Positions 25,672-38,781 of a DNA stretch of 64,000 nucleotides are shown here, piece after piece; the first letter of the stretch is position 1, and each line of letters starts with the position of its first letter. Source of the stretch: Scortum barcoo (Eukaryota; Chordata; Actinopteri; Centrarchiformes; Terapontidae); NCBI GenBank assembly GCA_023238725.1, contig CM041531.1, forward strand, positions 18,870,643 to 18,934,642, read 5' to 3'. Position numbers and translations under genes: made by a program. The notes under the pieces were generated by a model that saw only the letters and a list, made by a program, of their open reading frames with translations, was not told where the DNA came from and ran no database searches.

Positions 25672-26726
25672 CTATGGACAGTTTTCAAAAGCAGTTGGTT
25701 TGTAAGCAAAATACAAACAAAATTAATCGCTGCTATTGTAACTCATAAAAAAGTATAAAAGAGCAGAAATGCACTATGTGATATAGCAATCCACAGGTCG
25801 TTTAACAATGTTTTAATTAAAGCCTCACATATTAAAACTTTACAACAGGTGATATGAAAAATGTACAACATTTTCTTTTTTTCAGGGACTTCTGTACAGC
25901 TGGCAAAAATACCTCCGATGCCTTTTCAGTTGGCTTTGGCAGTGCAACAAACTGGCTCTGCTAGTTGTCTTTTTTTCCTTTTTTAAAACAATGACGGTAT
26001 CAAGGAGCAGAGTAAAAATACATCAATCCGCAAACCATCTGCCTCGATCCGGAAATTTGTATTTACCATAAAATATCCCCTTTGTTACACAAAATAAAAA
26101 CATAATTTAATTGTTAAACATCTGAAGTAAAAACAAATAGATTAAACATTTTTTTTGGGGAGGTGGGGGGTGCCAGTTACACGCTTTTGGGCAAATCATC
26201 TGAAGGGTCGATTACTGGATAAAGGAGGTCTCGTCTCTCCCCACTCTACAAAACATGTACAGCAGATTACAGCTACAGTTTGATGATTTGATGAAATAAA
26301 TGATTTATGGCAGTTTCTGTCTCAGTCTGTTCGGTCATTCAGTCCAGACCTCTGAGTCCCAAGACTTTTTATTTTCAGTTCCCCTTATTCTCCAAGACAT
26401 TGTCTGCGTTTGAAACATGGTTTAAACGTGTTCAGATATCACTGGGCCTTCGATGTGTGATGACTGGATCAACCGTTTCCTCCATGCCATTGTTAAACAG
26501 TTACATCTGTGAGGATGATGGGTGAGAGAAAGGTTGGTGTAAAGAAAGTCTAGCTATATACTGGCCAGTGTGGGAACAAAGACTGATGTGTGGGTTACTG
26601 GTTTCCAGCAAAGATCCTGTGAGTCATTCAGTCCAGGCAAGAGCAGGTAGAAATCCTTTTGTTGAAACACTTTGAAAAAGTCCCTTTGCTGTGCTGAACT
26701 GACAACTCTGGCCTCATAAATAAAGC

Positions 26727-26732
26727 TTTATT
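26727..26732 (-). terminator. alternative candidate polyadenylation signal AATAAA for tox3
   Basis: Canonical hexamer on the minus strand about 335 bp past the stop codon. The GT content downstream is weak. If used, it would give a short 3' UTR. Confidence 0.2.
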
Positions 26733-27064
26733 GTTAAATAAAAGAGTAAAAGACACACGTCTTTTAACATATTGTGTGCCCATTCAGTTTAAATTGACAA
26801 CTGAAAGACCTCACAAACAAACAAATAAACAATCACTGGGTGCTCGCCCTAACAGGCTCCTGTCATAACTAAGCCAATGACAGAAAGAACCCAGTTAACA
26901 TGTTTACCCCCTGTACACGCGTGTGCATATCCGTCTATAACAATGGACAAGTTCTTTGTATAACATTCTAAATCTTACACACTTCTTAAGTGCAACTTAG
27001 AAAAGCAACGTGGAATGATGCTTTTATTCTATTCCTGTTCTTTGAGATAGGATTTCCATTTGGC

Positions 27065-27320
27065 TCAGTAAATGCTGACCTGGGACAGGACCTGAGCGTG
27101 GGCCTGGATTTGGGAGGGGTGTGGTTGCTGCTGTGGGGCTGGCTGGGGGCTGCCGAGCGATGCAGAGCCTCCAACTGAATGGGGCGTACCAGGAGAGTGC
27201 TGGGGTGGGGAACACTGGGACTGGTGCTGCTGCTGCTGCTGCTGTTGTTGTTGCTGCTGGAGATGTTGAATCTGCTGCTGATGCAGCTGATGCTGCAACT
27301 GCATGTGCTGCAGCTGCATC

Positions 27321-27352
<32 letters not shown>

Positions 27353-27886
27353 CTGTTGTTGCTGCTGTTGCTGCATGTGGTGCTGCTGCAGCTGTTGCTG
27401 GAGGTGGTGCTGGAAATGCTGATGCTGCATCTGCTGCTGGATCTGCTGGTGATGCATCTGCTGCTGCTGCATCTGATGGTGCTGGAGGTGCTGCTGCATC
27501 TGCTGCTGCTGCTGGAGCTGCTGCATTGCATGCTGCTGCACCGGTTGCATGGGTGGGCTCATCTGAGACACCGCTGTGGACTGGGCACCTGCCACCATGC
27601 CCCCTCCAGCACCCATCTGGCCTAGCATCTGCGGTGGCATCCCAGAGGACATATTCTGGTGGGACACTGTAACAGAGGTCACGATCTGACTGCCCCCTAG
27701 TCTCATCTGCAGAGGTTTTGGGGCAATGGCCCGTGGTAGGGCTTGTTGGAGGGCCTGGGAAGCTGATGACATGGAGGGGTGCTGGTTGAGGGGTGAGGGA
27801 AGCACCAGACCTGGGGACAGGCTGGTGGAGGCCAGGGTCTGTTGTACTGAGCGGATAGTCTGGGCCTCAGCTGATTCTGCTGCAGC
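27065..27886 (-). CDS. tox3: tox3 exon 7 (273 codons plus stop), Gln-rich C-terminal region
   Basis: The exon begins AAAESAEAQTIRSVQQTLAS at 27886, after an acceptor with the pyrimidine tract TTCTTCTCCATTCAG. It continues with ALPRAIAPKPLQMRL and QIVTSVTVS, which match the human TOX3 pattern SLPRSIAPKPLTMRL and QIVTSVTI. A Gln/His/Met-rich tract follows, coded by about 27219-27548, including uninterrupted runs of 18 Gln (27320-27373) and 11 Gln (27227-27259) built from mixed CAG and CAA codons. After it comes a Ser/Pro-rich patch (PPQHSPGTPHS) and the end SQIQAHAQVLSQVSIY, with TGA at 27067-27065. The Gln-rich tail is the hallmark of TOX3 (older name TNRC9/CAGF9) and is thought to contribute to transactivation. 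Its first codons are part of the exon although no methionine codon opens it; 27805 is GTG and is not a start. Confidence 0.97.
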
Positions 27887-30800
27887 CTGAATGGAGAAGA
27901 AATACTCAGAGTTACCTACAAAGCCTCAGTTTTCCCTTATGAAGAACACAATTTCACCTGTAAGTATACTGTATAGTTACTAGACAGCAAATTGCTTCAC
28001 TTGTTTCTGTGATTATGAAAGAGTTCTCTACAACTTCACAGAGCACAATGTAATACAAGAAATTATAAGAAATTTTATTTACTCTTCTGTCAAAAATCAC
28101 ACATTTTTTTCAGGTGAAAAGAAGAAACAGTTTCTCACCTTAGAAACCAGGCTTGCACGGTATGCGGCGAGGGCTTTTAAATATTCTTTCTTGGCAGCCT
28201 CTGTTTTGCTCTTGTAAACCTATGATGACACAAATGTACATGTGAATGGACAAATAGAGTTTCTTTAATTAGAATCAGACAATTCCTATTACCTAAGGCA
28301 ACAGAGTAGCATTACACACACCACATGCTCTGCAGACATTTGTTTCCTGCCTGAATCTGGATCTCTGGTGATCTAATGTTCCATTACTTCAGAATACATT
28401 TTTTGACTGCAAAAATGAAATTTTGTAGTACCTGCTTCTGCTCCTCTCCAAGACCATCCCACATTGATGCCACAATCTTGGACACCTCTCCAAAGGTGGC
28501 GTTGGGATTCTGCCCCTTAATGGCAGCCTGGGTATCCCTGAAGAATAGGGCATAAGCTGACACCGGCTTCTGGGGTTCATTGGGATCCTTCTTCTTCTTC
28601 TTCTTAGGAGTCTTGGGTTTCTTTGTGGGATCTATGGGGGCTGGTCGCTTCTCTCCAATGACCTGCAATGAGTGAGATGAAGAAATGAACAAAATTGTAT
28701 TTTTACATCAGCAGGTTAACACCCCGTCAGTTACCATTTGATCCAATCACCCAACAGATTTCTAACTTTGCTCACTCTGTTGCCTTCATCCTGGTCGTCC
28801 TCATTGATAGAGCTGGAGGGAGATGGGGTGGCGGACTTGCTGGCGGGTGGTGATGGCGAAGTATGGGTGATGTTGGGTCCTGCCATGTTTAGGCTCAGCT
28901 GTGTGTTGAGTTGGGATTGGTTGATGGTGGTCAGCTGATTCCGTGACAGCATCCCATTGGGGCTGTTCATGCTGATGATGGACTTCATCACCATGGCAGG
29001 GTTGGGTGGATACTGACGAAGATGGCCTGGTCCAACATTCTGTAAATAAATTGATACAAAATCAACAGACTGTTGAGAAAATAAAAAAATAAAAGCCAAA
29101 TGTAACATTTCATCAATGCTGTTCCCTCTGCTTTCTCATTCTTCTTGAGATCTGGCTGCACAGACTTGCACCTCATTTCTCCAGCTGAAAGACATCTCTG
29201 TGACTCACTGTGACACCCTACTGCCCAGTGCACAAAGCTCACGAAGCTGTATCTCTTTACCAGAGAGGAAATCGGGTCACTGGATTCTGTGGATTGTTAT
29301 GTGGCAGATCACATGTCACAATGTCCCGGGTCTTAAATGTCTCTATTACAGGCCATGATAAATTATCTTGACACCAGAGGAGCCAACTTTATAAGCCAGT
29401 AATAGATGGCTACACAGCTCAGTTGATTCATTTCAAAACTCTATTGTATGGAAATCTGTGACACAGCTTTTGACTGCCCGGTCCCTGGAGGGGAACAGTG
29501 GACTCACTTCACTGTTCTGTGATACATAAAGTTCAAATGCCACAATAAAAAGACTCTTCGAGTCGCAGTTTGTATGCATGCACTTACATGTCGGTTTAGT
29601 TTGAGGCGAGCCTATACGCTGTAGTGCAACTGTTACTCTAAGGTTATAACTGTGAAAGTGGCACCTTTCATAGATCATGTTTGACTGCCAAATAGTGGAA
29701 AAAATTCTTCTATATAATCAACTCCATAAATCAACTGGCTGAGGGTATGAAGCTTAAGAGCTTTGGACAGGTCCCCTCCCTTCTACCATCTACCATCCAG
29801 AACATAATGTAATAACGTTTTCAAAATATCTTTCCCTTTTTTTTCCTGGTAAAACATTTGGTTCCTGAAACAGTCTCAGAGAAGGTGCAGGCGACATGTT
29901 TGCATTGATTGTGGTGAGGATGAAATTACAAGGACTGCCAGCTCCCCAGAGGGAAGACTGATCAGAGAGCCAGCAGAGCTGACATGGAACAGAGGAGGGG
30001 ACGTGAACAAAACAGAAAAGGTGATTTGTTCTCCCTGGGTACATCCATCTGGTATTCACCAGCACAAACCCAATCTCTCCCAACATCAACACATCATAAA
30101 CCCACACACCTGGCTTTATTGAAAGAACCTTATGAATGCCCGTCTTCAAAAACAATATTGTAACACCATTTCAGACAGGGACATATTGGATCTACAATCC
30201 ATTTCTTTCTCATATGCCACGTCTACTGCTTATCATAAATACAATCTATGAAGTGAGAGTGGATTTATATTTACATGTGCGAGGAAGATTCTGCAAAAGG
30301 TGAGGTGAAGGTGGGGAAGAAATTGGGGACATATTGTTGTGATTTTTCAAATATGGGAGCTTTCAGTTTTCTCTCGCAAATAAAAGCTGCAATAAACAAG
30401 CCTGTGACCAAATGACTGTGATTTACATATCTGCAACCCGCCATGTTCCAAGTGCTATTGTCATCTTCATTACCGAGAACACGATGGCTCGCAGTTTGCT
30501 CTCTGCTCGCTGCGAACATCAAAGACGCACACACTGAGCTCATTAGTCGTGGCCATCTGTATAATAACACATTTGCCCAATCCCAATGATGCAGTTTTGA
30601 CTTAGAGCAATGGCCCATTCTGCCATTTGTTTGAATATGGTGATTTCTTCTAAACGGCCTTTGGATGTTGTGCGTTTAAAAAAAATATGCTCTGATGACC
30701 ACAGCTAAGCATTTAATCATATCATATTCAACACCCTGCTAAATGTCTCATATATCATAGTGATAAAAGTAGCAGCATAAATGTTGCTTTTTACTCTATG

Positions 30801-33800
30801 TAACAAAAGAGTGAGGATGGTTACGTCAGTGAAACGCTACGTTTGATTTGAATGGAAAGATAACAGCTAATAACAGACCAGTGAAAGACACCATCTGAAG
30901 TAACAGTTGCCTTGATTGTGAATATGAATCTGCTACTAGGATGTTTATTTATGTCCCTCTTCCTCCTCATTTGCATTTTGATTGCAGTATTGTCAGCAGT
31001 CACAGCAGACATCTAACTAGATATTTTGATAGTCATCGTAAATCTGCAAATAAGTCCTTATCTTGAGTACACAGTGGCCAGATGTGCCCTCCTTAGTCAG
31101 GTCTGTGTGTGTGTGTGTAGGTGTGCTGTCTGTCTGCATGTTTGTACGTCAAACACTGACAAGCTGAAATCTACTCCCAAATCAATAAAGGTTGTTTTTA
31201 TGTAAATTCATTTTGTAATATTCCCCATTGTGTTGCTTTTAATGTGAAAGCTGAAAAAGCTGGCAGCGCCATAATGCTGTCAACAATATGCTGCAAAAAG
31301 AAGAGGAAGAAAAAATAGCTTGTTTTGTACATTACTGTTGGCCTCATCCACACTTAACACAGCAAACACTCCACACAGAGCCACATAAAGCATTCTGAAA
31401 ACTAGCAGATGCGGGGGGGGAATAGCACACACTACTGACAATGTGTGAAACCCTTTCTACAATAAACGCAGGCCAATAAACACAGCAGCTGGACACAAAA
31501 TGCAACATTATGGATTCACCAAGTGATAAAAATCTCAACACTGATGTCAATAAAGGCAGGCTCCAGTCTGTTCTTAAAGATATTGGAAATCAGAATTTGG
31601 GAAGAATGTATGAACAGTGGCACCATGTACTGAGCTGTAACAGGCTGAAAAGAATGTTAACAAGTTCAATTTCCATTCAATCAATGCCAGAGCTCTTGGA
31701 AATGTTCCATGGCAGGAGAGGGGTAAAATCATCTATATGGTAATTATAAGGATGAATCCCCCAGTAACTTTCGCCAGCATGAAAGGTCAGTCCTATTAAA
31801 GATAGTTTATCAGTGCTCTGCACATATTCCTTAACTCGGCTTCTAAACGGGTACATCATTTTATTTTTTTTTTCCTTCTATTTTCAGCAACCTGCTGAAG
31901 TCTGTGCTTAAGCCAAATGAGAAAAATGGAATTTTGAATGCCAGTAAAGGCTATAATAGCATGAAGATAAATTGTTTTTCTTTCCCCTGCCCTGTCTCAG
32001 TCAAACACACTTCTCTGTCTTTCTCTCTCTGTGCAAACTCAGTCCATCTATCTCCCCAACCTCTAACCCCCACTTAAAAACAAAATCTCTCGCCCTCTCC
32101 CTCGTTCTTCCCCCACCCGTCCCTTCAGACTGTGGGGCCAGTAGGTTCCCTCTTCTTGGTCCAGTACAGCCACTGACCCATACCCCTTTTCACAATTTCT
32201 CCTGATGCATTATGGGTATTTAAAACTTGTCCAACATGATATCATTTCATTTTGAGAGCTCCCTGAGAAAAGTAAATTACAGAATCAATCATGCAGAAGG
32301 TCAAGCTGAGACTTCATTACAAGTATTGCATGCCTGCATGAATATCTTTCATTTCTGACTGACCCAATATGTCACAATAGCTGTCTGTAGAGGGAGAGAA
32401 GAAAAAAGAAACGGAGCGAAAAAAAAAACCACTCTCTTAAATTGATGTACAACTCATGTCATTGCTTCTTGGCTTAGAAGGGAGATAAGAGGGAAGTGTA
32501 GAAAAACATGCTTACTGCAACAGTGCTCACATTTTCCATTTAATTCAGGATATAGTGGTTTTTTGACCAGTCAAAACTGAGGGTATTATACTCACTGGCA
32601 ATCTACACAATATCAAGGCATATCAAATCATGTGAACAACAAACTACAAATGACTTTTCCAGCCTCACTTTCATCTTGCATGATGCATATGGTCCAAACA
32701 CACTGTTTTCTATCAGATATTAGCATGCCTTTTCTGCTGCAAAGCTAATGGCATGTGAAACAGCAAGCTGGTAATGAAAAATATATAATGCATCACCTCA
32801 TGGTGCCAAATGTAACAAGACGGCAGGACTCCTATCTGCTAAATATTGATTTTAACATCTAATATAACTAGTTGTAACTACTGTAGGTTTCCAGTCCAAT
32901 CACGGGGGACATTTCGGTACATGCTTACGTGTGTCAAGAAAAACCTAAAATGTGGTGAAGGCACCAGGTGTTTTTTGAAATAGAACCCAGAGACCCTTGC
33001 TGTGCAGCGGGGAGAAAATCGAGAAGAAATTGTGAATAAAGCAATACTGGCAGCTCTAACTCCAGTACTATTTGGCACTATTGAGATTCAATCACAAATC
33101 AGGAGGACACATGCTGGGAGACAAAAATGAGAGTCAGAAGCTTGTTAGGAGAGCAGATTAAATAAATAATGACTTCAGATTCAGGGCTTGCCAGGCACAT
33201 TGCAGCTGAGAAAATGTATTTCTCTTTGTAGAAGCCCGGCATCTGTGGCCAATTTGCAAGACATACGCTGAACATTATGGGGAGAGGAATTAGCAGAACA
33301 CTTGGCAATGCAATGGCATGGAAGAAGCTTTTGAAAATAGACCAGGTATATTCACTGGCTGGGTTTCTCATTAAGTTCTGATAAGAGACAGGCTTTCACA
33401 CACGCTAAATATTCTCCACCAGTAAACTAGTATACGGAAAGAAAACCAAGACGAGTGTTTAGGAAATATGAGCATGCTGGCTTGATGAAAAATGTAATTG
33501 CAATAGTGCATGGTTTATTTGTTTGCCCCTGCAGCCATAACAAATAACACAGAATGTAATCATGTATATAAGGTTGTCATTCCTTTATCAGTGTGCTGAC
33601 AAAATGACAAAACACCCCTCTTAGGGCCTTCGTAAATCATTGTCTCTGTATATAGAAAGCACTGCGAACAGTGCTGTTACTTATCTCATTTAAAAGTTGC
33701 GTCTCCTTTTCAAGGCAAAGATAAAACCACAAATGAATAGAATTTCTATAGGCGCAAGACTTTTGGGGATCAATCCCATTTACAGGAAAAATGAAGGGCC

Positions 33801-36800
33801 ACCGCAGGCCCTCCCGAGGTACAATGTGTGATGACTGATAACGAGTGAGTAGTGTGCTGACGACAATGCCACGAGGCAAGGAGCAGAAACCCACATTCTC
33901 CCCTCAGTTTTTAATAGAGTCTCCGCACAATCAGAGACATGAGCCATGCAAATGGTGTTAAAGAGGAATAATGTTTGAGAATCAAATCTAATCCTCCAGC
34001 AAGTCGTGAGAACAGTCAGGAATGTAATTGTGTCAAGGTTCCGTTTCTTCCAGATGTAGAAAGCTTAACTGACCATGAAATGAAAATTCTTTAGGCAAAA
34101 GCCTTCTGGGGCTCACTTACTGTATGCGGCGGAGATATTTTAAAAGCTGCAATTATTTCACATGCCAGAAGCATGGAAGCAGGGAAAAGAGCTGTAAAAA
34201 ATTTATAACCGCCTTCCCATATGGAATGTAAATAAATATCTGTAATATCAGTGTGATTCAACAAATGTGTTGGAGAGAAGGTAAGGGGGGAAGCAGGGGG
34301 TCTAAAACACATTTAATTTATTCACACACTTATAATAATAATGGCACCTCTTCTCAATGCAATGTGCTTTGTAGTTCACAAAGCAAATTCAGCATCAACA
34401 TTATCATCTCTCTGCTCATGCCTTTGTCCTTTCATTTCTTTTCTCCTAAATGAATCTTCCATTTTTTTTGTAATAGGTCTGTAAGACAACTACTCAGCCA
34501 GTGACATTTCCATTTTTCCTCCTCAATGCTTCTATGATTGTGGCATTTGAAAATGCCCTTCCACCCCAAGACAACAATCTTACAATCTATAGCACCTAAT
34601 GGTTTCAACATAAAGAGAATGATTACTTCGCCTACTGTGCCACGTTTGACCATCCGCACCAGAGGAAAGGAGGATTAAGCTAAAAATATGTTCATCCACT
34701 CCTTTCTTTGAGGGTATTTCTCTACAACTCCAAGACAAAAGCTTATCCTAAACTACAAACACAGCATGTGTCTTTTCTGAAGACCTCGTGTGACATTGGT
34801 CAGGAGCGTGCATCAGCATTTTAAGCACCAAAAAAGGCTTCTGGAGGCAACATGAATTAAATATAAGCATGTGAAACTGTGGCACTTTTGGGTCCCATTT
34901 TCACTGTCCTTCTGGGGCTGAATGCGCTTTGTACTCCCAACACCTGTGATCTATTCACATCTGCTCACCTTACAAAGGGGGGGATCATCCACAGTCAACA
35001 TGCTTTTAAAAAAAAAAAAAATCCTCACACTAAGTAACATAATATCATGACATTTACTCAATGTGATCATATACCTCCTGTGTTGTAAACAAGGCCAGAT
35101 GCTGTGCCAGATGCACTGACAACAGGAGGCGTACGAAAACTGTGAAGGTGGACATTCCGGTTCAGTAAAAGGGCTCTTTTAAGGATGGTGTTCTTCTGAT
35201 ATCAGGGCTATCCAGCGTCATGTACTTATAAATCATATCTTTTAGTTTGGATGCACCACAGACCACATCTGGAGCGACAGCTACAAGTAGGGCAAATACC
35301 AGAGCAGCTCTAGTGCAAGATCTCTCTGTGCTGACAAACAGACTTCTTGATTTAATAGTGGGGTATCTATAGCCGTGCTCACCACAGGATGACCGTTGTT
35401 GACAGACACTCCTTCCTGGTCCATCATGTTGCGTGAAATGGTGATAGAGGGCAGATCCAGGCTCTGAGGGGGGAACTGAGGGATTAAGGGACCCCTGTGC
35501 AGGGCTGGGGGCTCTGGCATTGCTGGGAAAGGTGAGTCCACTTCCGACAGACCCAGACCAGACTCCGTCTCAGGTGGAGGTGTAATGGGAGGAATCTCAA
35601 ACTCCTCGTCTCCCAAGCTGGGCGTGTGGAAAGTCTGCAAGGAAGAGGAGGGAAAAGGGAAATTGTGAAATCCAGCAACACAAGCATTCGCTGAGGTGGG
35701 CCTTATCTAACATGCCGGAAGGAAACCTTCAGGGATTAAATCAGACAACTTTGTTTAAGAGAGGGAGTGTTTTAGTAGAGTGGTAATACACTTGTCTGTA
35801 AGTGCACTAAGATGTAACATTTCCTAAACCTATTAAAGTCCACTTTGAGGAAAAAGAAGGGAAAAGGCGAGTGTGGAAGAAGACGTCAAAAGCAAAAATA
35901 TCAAGCAGCAATCACAGGCGAGAGAGGATACATGATAAAAGCTCTTAATCTTGAGGATGGAATATGTTGGGTTGAAGTGCGGTGAAAATACACGTCACAG
36001 GGAGATGGGTTTAAAGAATATTTTCAAAGATTATTACGCTTGGCCAGAAGTGTTTCTTTTTGTTCCCCTTGCCTGCACCCTTAAATCTGCTCATCAAACA
36101 GCCTAATCCTTCTGCCTTTCGAATTAAAGCTTTTGGTCACACTTAATTTGCTTATGTGCCGTCTTGGAGATGGGACTGTTCACCTACTTGGGTCTTGTTT
36201 TCATCTGCGCATTGCATTAAGCTACTCTCTGGAAAGCCAATATATTCATATCCTCCCAATGACCACACTGCAGGCCCACATACATGCGGCTGAACACAGG
36301 GCCAAGCAGCATGCTGTCTGAGGCGCTGGGCTTGGCTGCTGCTGCTGCTTAGTTACTGAAAACCTCTTCAAAAGCAAGGGTCTCCTCCAAAAAGTGACAT
36401 GATTTTAACTTGCTAGCACTTGGCATTCCGCTCGAAAGCATAGCGGCGTAATGCTAAAATCAGGTTAAACTCCCTGGCATTATTGGATGTGTTGAACAGC
36501 ATGTGAAATGAAACAAAAGAGAAGCCAGCTGTGCTTCAATAAGCTACTGGGAAACAGCGAACTAAGTGCTTCAGGTTGATCTCAAACTACTTTCTTGGCC
36601 TTGGGTCACTTTTACAGCACTATTTCAAACCTGCCTCTAGTGGCCTCATCCGCTGTTTGAAATTTCAGACAACCTAAAATGAAAATAATTGGCTTGGAAG
36701 CCCAAAGATACGAGTAAACGGGCACTTGTACCAACTCAAACAGGCACCGATGAGTCTACCGTGTGCCAATTTTCACCTTTTCACACACCTGCATCTCATT

Positions 36801-38743
36801 TTCTACGGGACTGTGAGTCTTGGGGATGATCGCGCCTCACTTTTTGAGATAAACCCAGCTCCTTTGAAAGGGGAGCTGGTTCTTCTCATGTTCTTCATTT
36901 TCCTCCCTTTTAACAAAATGTGACAACATTACAGCATTTCGTCACGTGTTACGAATCATCGCATGGCCTATAAACCCATAAATCTGACATAAAGACCCAC
37001 CTGACCTGCCAGCAGAGCAACAACAAAGCTAACCAGGCATGTCTTCCTCTGCTGTCTCTCTGTCTCCGGTTTGGGATAGAATAACAGAAGACAGACAACG
37101 GAGGGAATATGCCAACACAGCCCTTGATTAGGGAGTATTAATGTTCCCCTTGCTTGCTTTAGCACACAGACACTTGAAGCTAATTCATTGCCTACTCAGG
37201 GCAGCTGTCTTGAGAAGCACTGATGAATTCCAGCGGCAGAGGCAGCTAATAGAGTTTTCATGCCCTCCCTTTTCTGTCTCTCTTCCTGCTTCCTACCACT
37301 GTTTCACTTTTCAGCTCTTGTTTCACAGCTAGAGAATCAGTTCTCCTTTCAGAAGGAGCTAAGGTCATATTCATCACAGCTCTGGCCTCTGGCTCGCAGA
37401 GTGCAGAATAAATCACGAGCACCTTCAGTGGGAGCCATTTACTCAGAGTCCTCTGCTGTCATATTATGCTTCAGTCCACTCAAAAACCTCTGGAACTTAG
37501 TTCTCAATAATACCTGTTCAGCAGCACGTGAATCAAAGCGGAGTGTTTGTAAAAAAAAAAAATAAATCAAACAAAACTGTCATGAGTCATGGACAAAAAG
37601 TTCCACTGGCACTGGCGACATGGGAAGGATCAGAGATCGTTCATCATCGTGGTCTTCATTCATCTTTTTCAACGTCCCTTGTGGAGCAGGGTCAATCTGC
37701 ACACCAGTCTTGAGATCTACGGCCCCTGTCTCATCTGTATCATATCATGGAGCAATCTGAAAACACTGGCACACTATTATAATCTCTCTGAAAGAAAAGT
37801 CATCAGCCCTGTCTTGCCTTGTCCAATACAGTCAGACACGCAGGACAGCCTGTGATACTTTGGCCACATCTATCCACATAAGCCCTTGCTTTTTGAAGAA
37901 GAAAACATTTGAACATTTATTTTCTGCTCTTGCACTACTGTGGGTGCTATTTCCTGATGTGAGTATGTTTCCTGTGGTTTTACACTGTGTAAGATAAATC
38001 AGGGCAGAGCTGTATATAGGACACTGGATCCTATAGGCTGATGCATTGTGGCCTGAATTACACAGCCAACCAAGAGATTTGAGATATCAAAGAAGAGGTT
38101 TGGCTGAGGTGAGCTCCACTTTCACAGGAGAGCAGTACAAGCATGACTGTGACCTTTAAGCAAAACACAGATGTGTACTTGGAAGAGAGGAATGCTTGTG
38201 TTTAGTGTCTGCTAAACAGAATAGAAGTAGTAAAAATGACTGTGGGGGAGGGAAGATAGGGAGAGAAGATCAGTATCAAAGACTGTGCTTGTGTGCATTG
38301 CCTCTCTTTGTTAATGATGATACAAATTAACATTGCACCACAGGCACTGATAATAGAGACATGGCGTTTGTGTCTCATTTGTCGGGGGGGTATGGAAGAT
38401 GTCAGCTGTCTGCGAAGAAAAGGCCTTCTCCCCGGGGAAGAGGTGCCAGATTTTACTGGAACCCACAGAGTGTTACAGTGTAGTAGCACACTGTCTAGTG
38501 TCATTTCACATAAAGCCAGTCTAATTCTGCACCAGGAGCAGCTTAGGGGGCTCTGATCGGAGATTAAGAGATGCACAATCCACTTTCTTTGCATCAGCAG
38601 CCTGATTATCCATTTAAATTGTTCTGAAAGGCTCAGCAGAGCCAAGTGCCAAGCCAGATGCTGGCTTGGGATGTGCAGGCATGTACATGTTAAAGAGTGG
38701 GCAAGGGAGAGCACAACAAGAAAAAAAGAGAAAGAGAGAGAGT

Positions 38744-38781
<38 letters not shown>

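Larger units (their letters stand above)
25300..27064 (-). other. probable tox3 3' UTR and 3' flank (end not fixed)
   Basis: AT-rich DNA directly 3' of the tox3 stop codon. Several AATAAA hexamers lie on the minus strand: TTTATT on the plus strand at 27023-27028, 26727-26732, 26368-26373, 25666-25671 and 25319-25324. The first is only about 40 bp past the stop. The one at 25666-25671 is followed on the minus strand by a GTTGTTTTC stretch about 25 bp downstream, a plausible downstream element. That would give a 3' UTR of about 1.4 kb, but the choice is inference. There are no long open frames or recognised genes here. A G-rich plus-strand run at 26157-26170 would be C-rich in the transcript. 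Confidence 0.5.

Noticed and set aside
27121..27672. Ala-rich and Leu-rich plus-strand frames opposite tox3 exon 7
   Set aside because: Produced by the CAG/CAA tract of tox3; kept only as a structural observation, not as genes.
27803..27805. Apparent start of a 246-codon frame in exon 7
   Set aside because: The codon is GTG coding an internal Val; the exon begins upstream at 27886 after a clear acceptor.
31510..31743. 77-codon plus-strand frame in intron 3 with protein-like composition
   Set aside because: No known domain, opposite strand to tox3, no splice signals that extend it; most likely chance.
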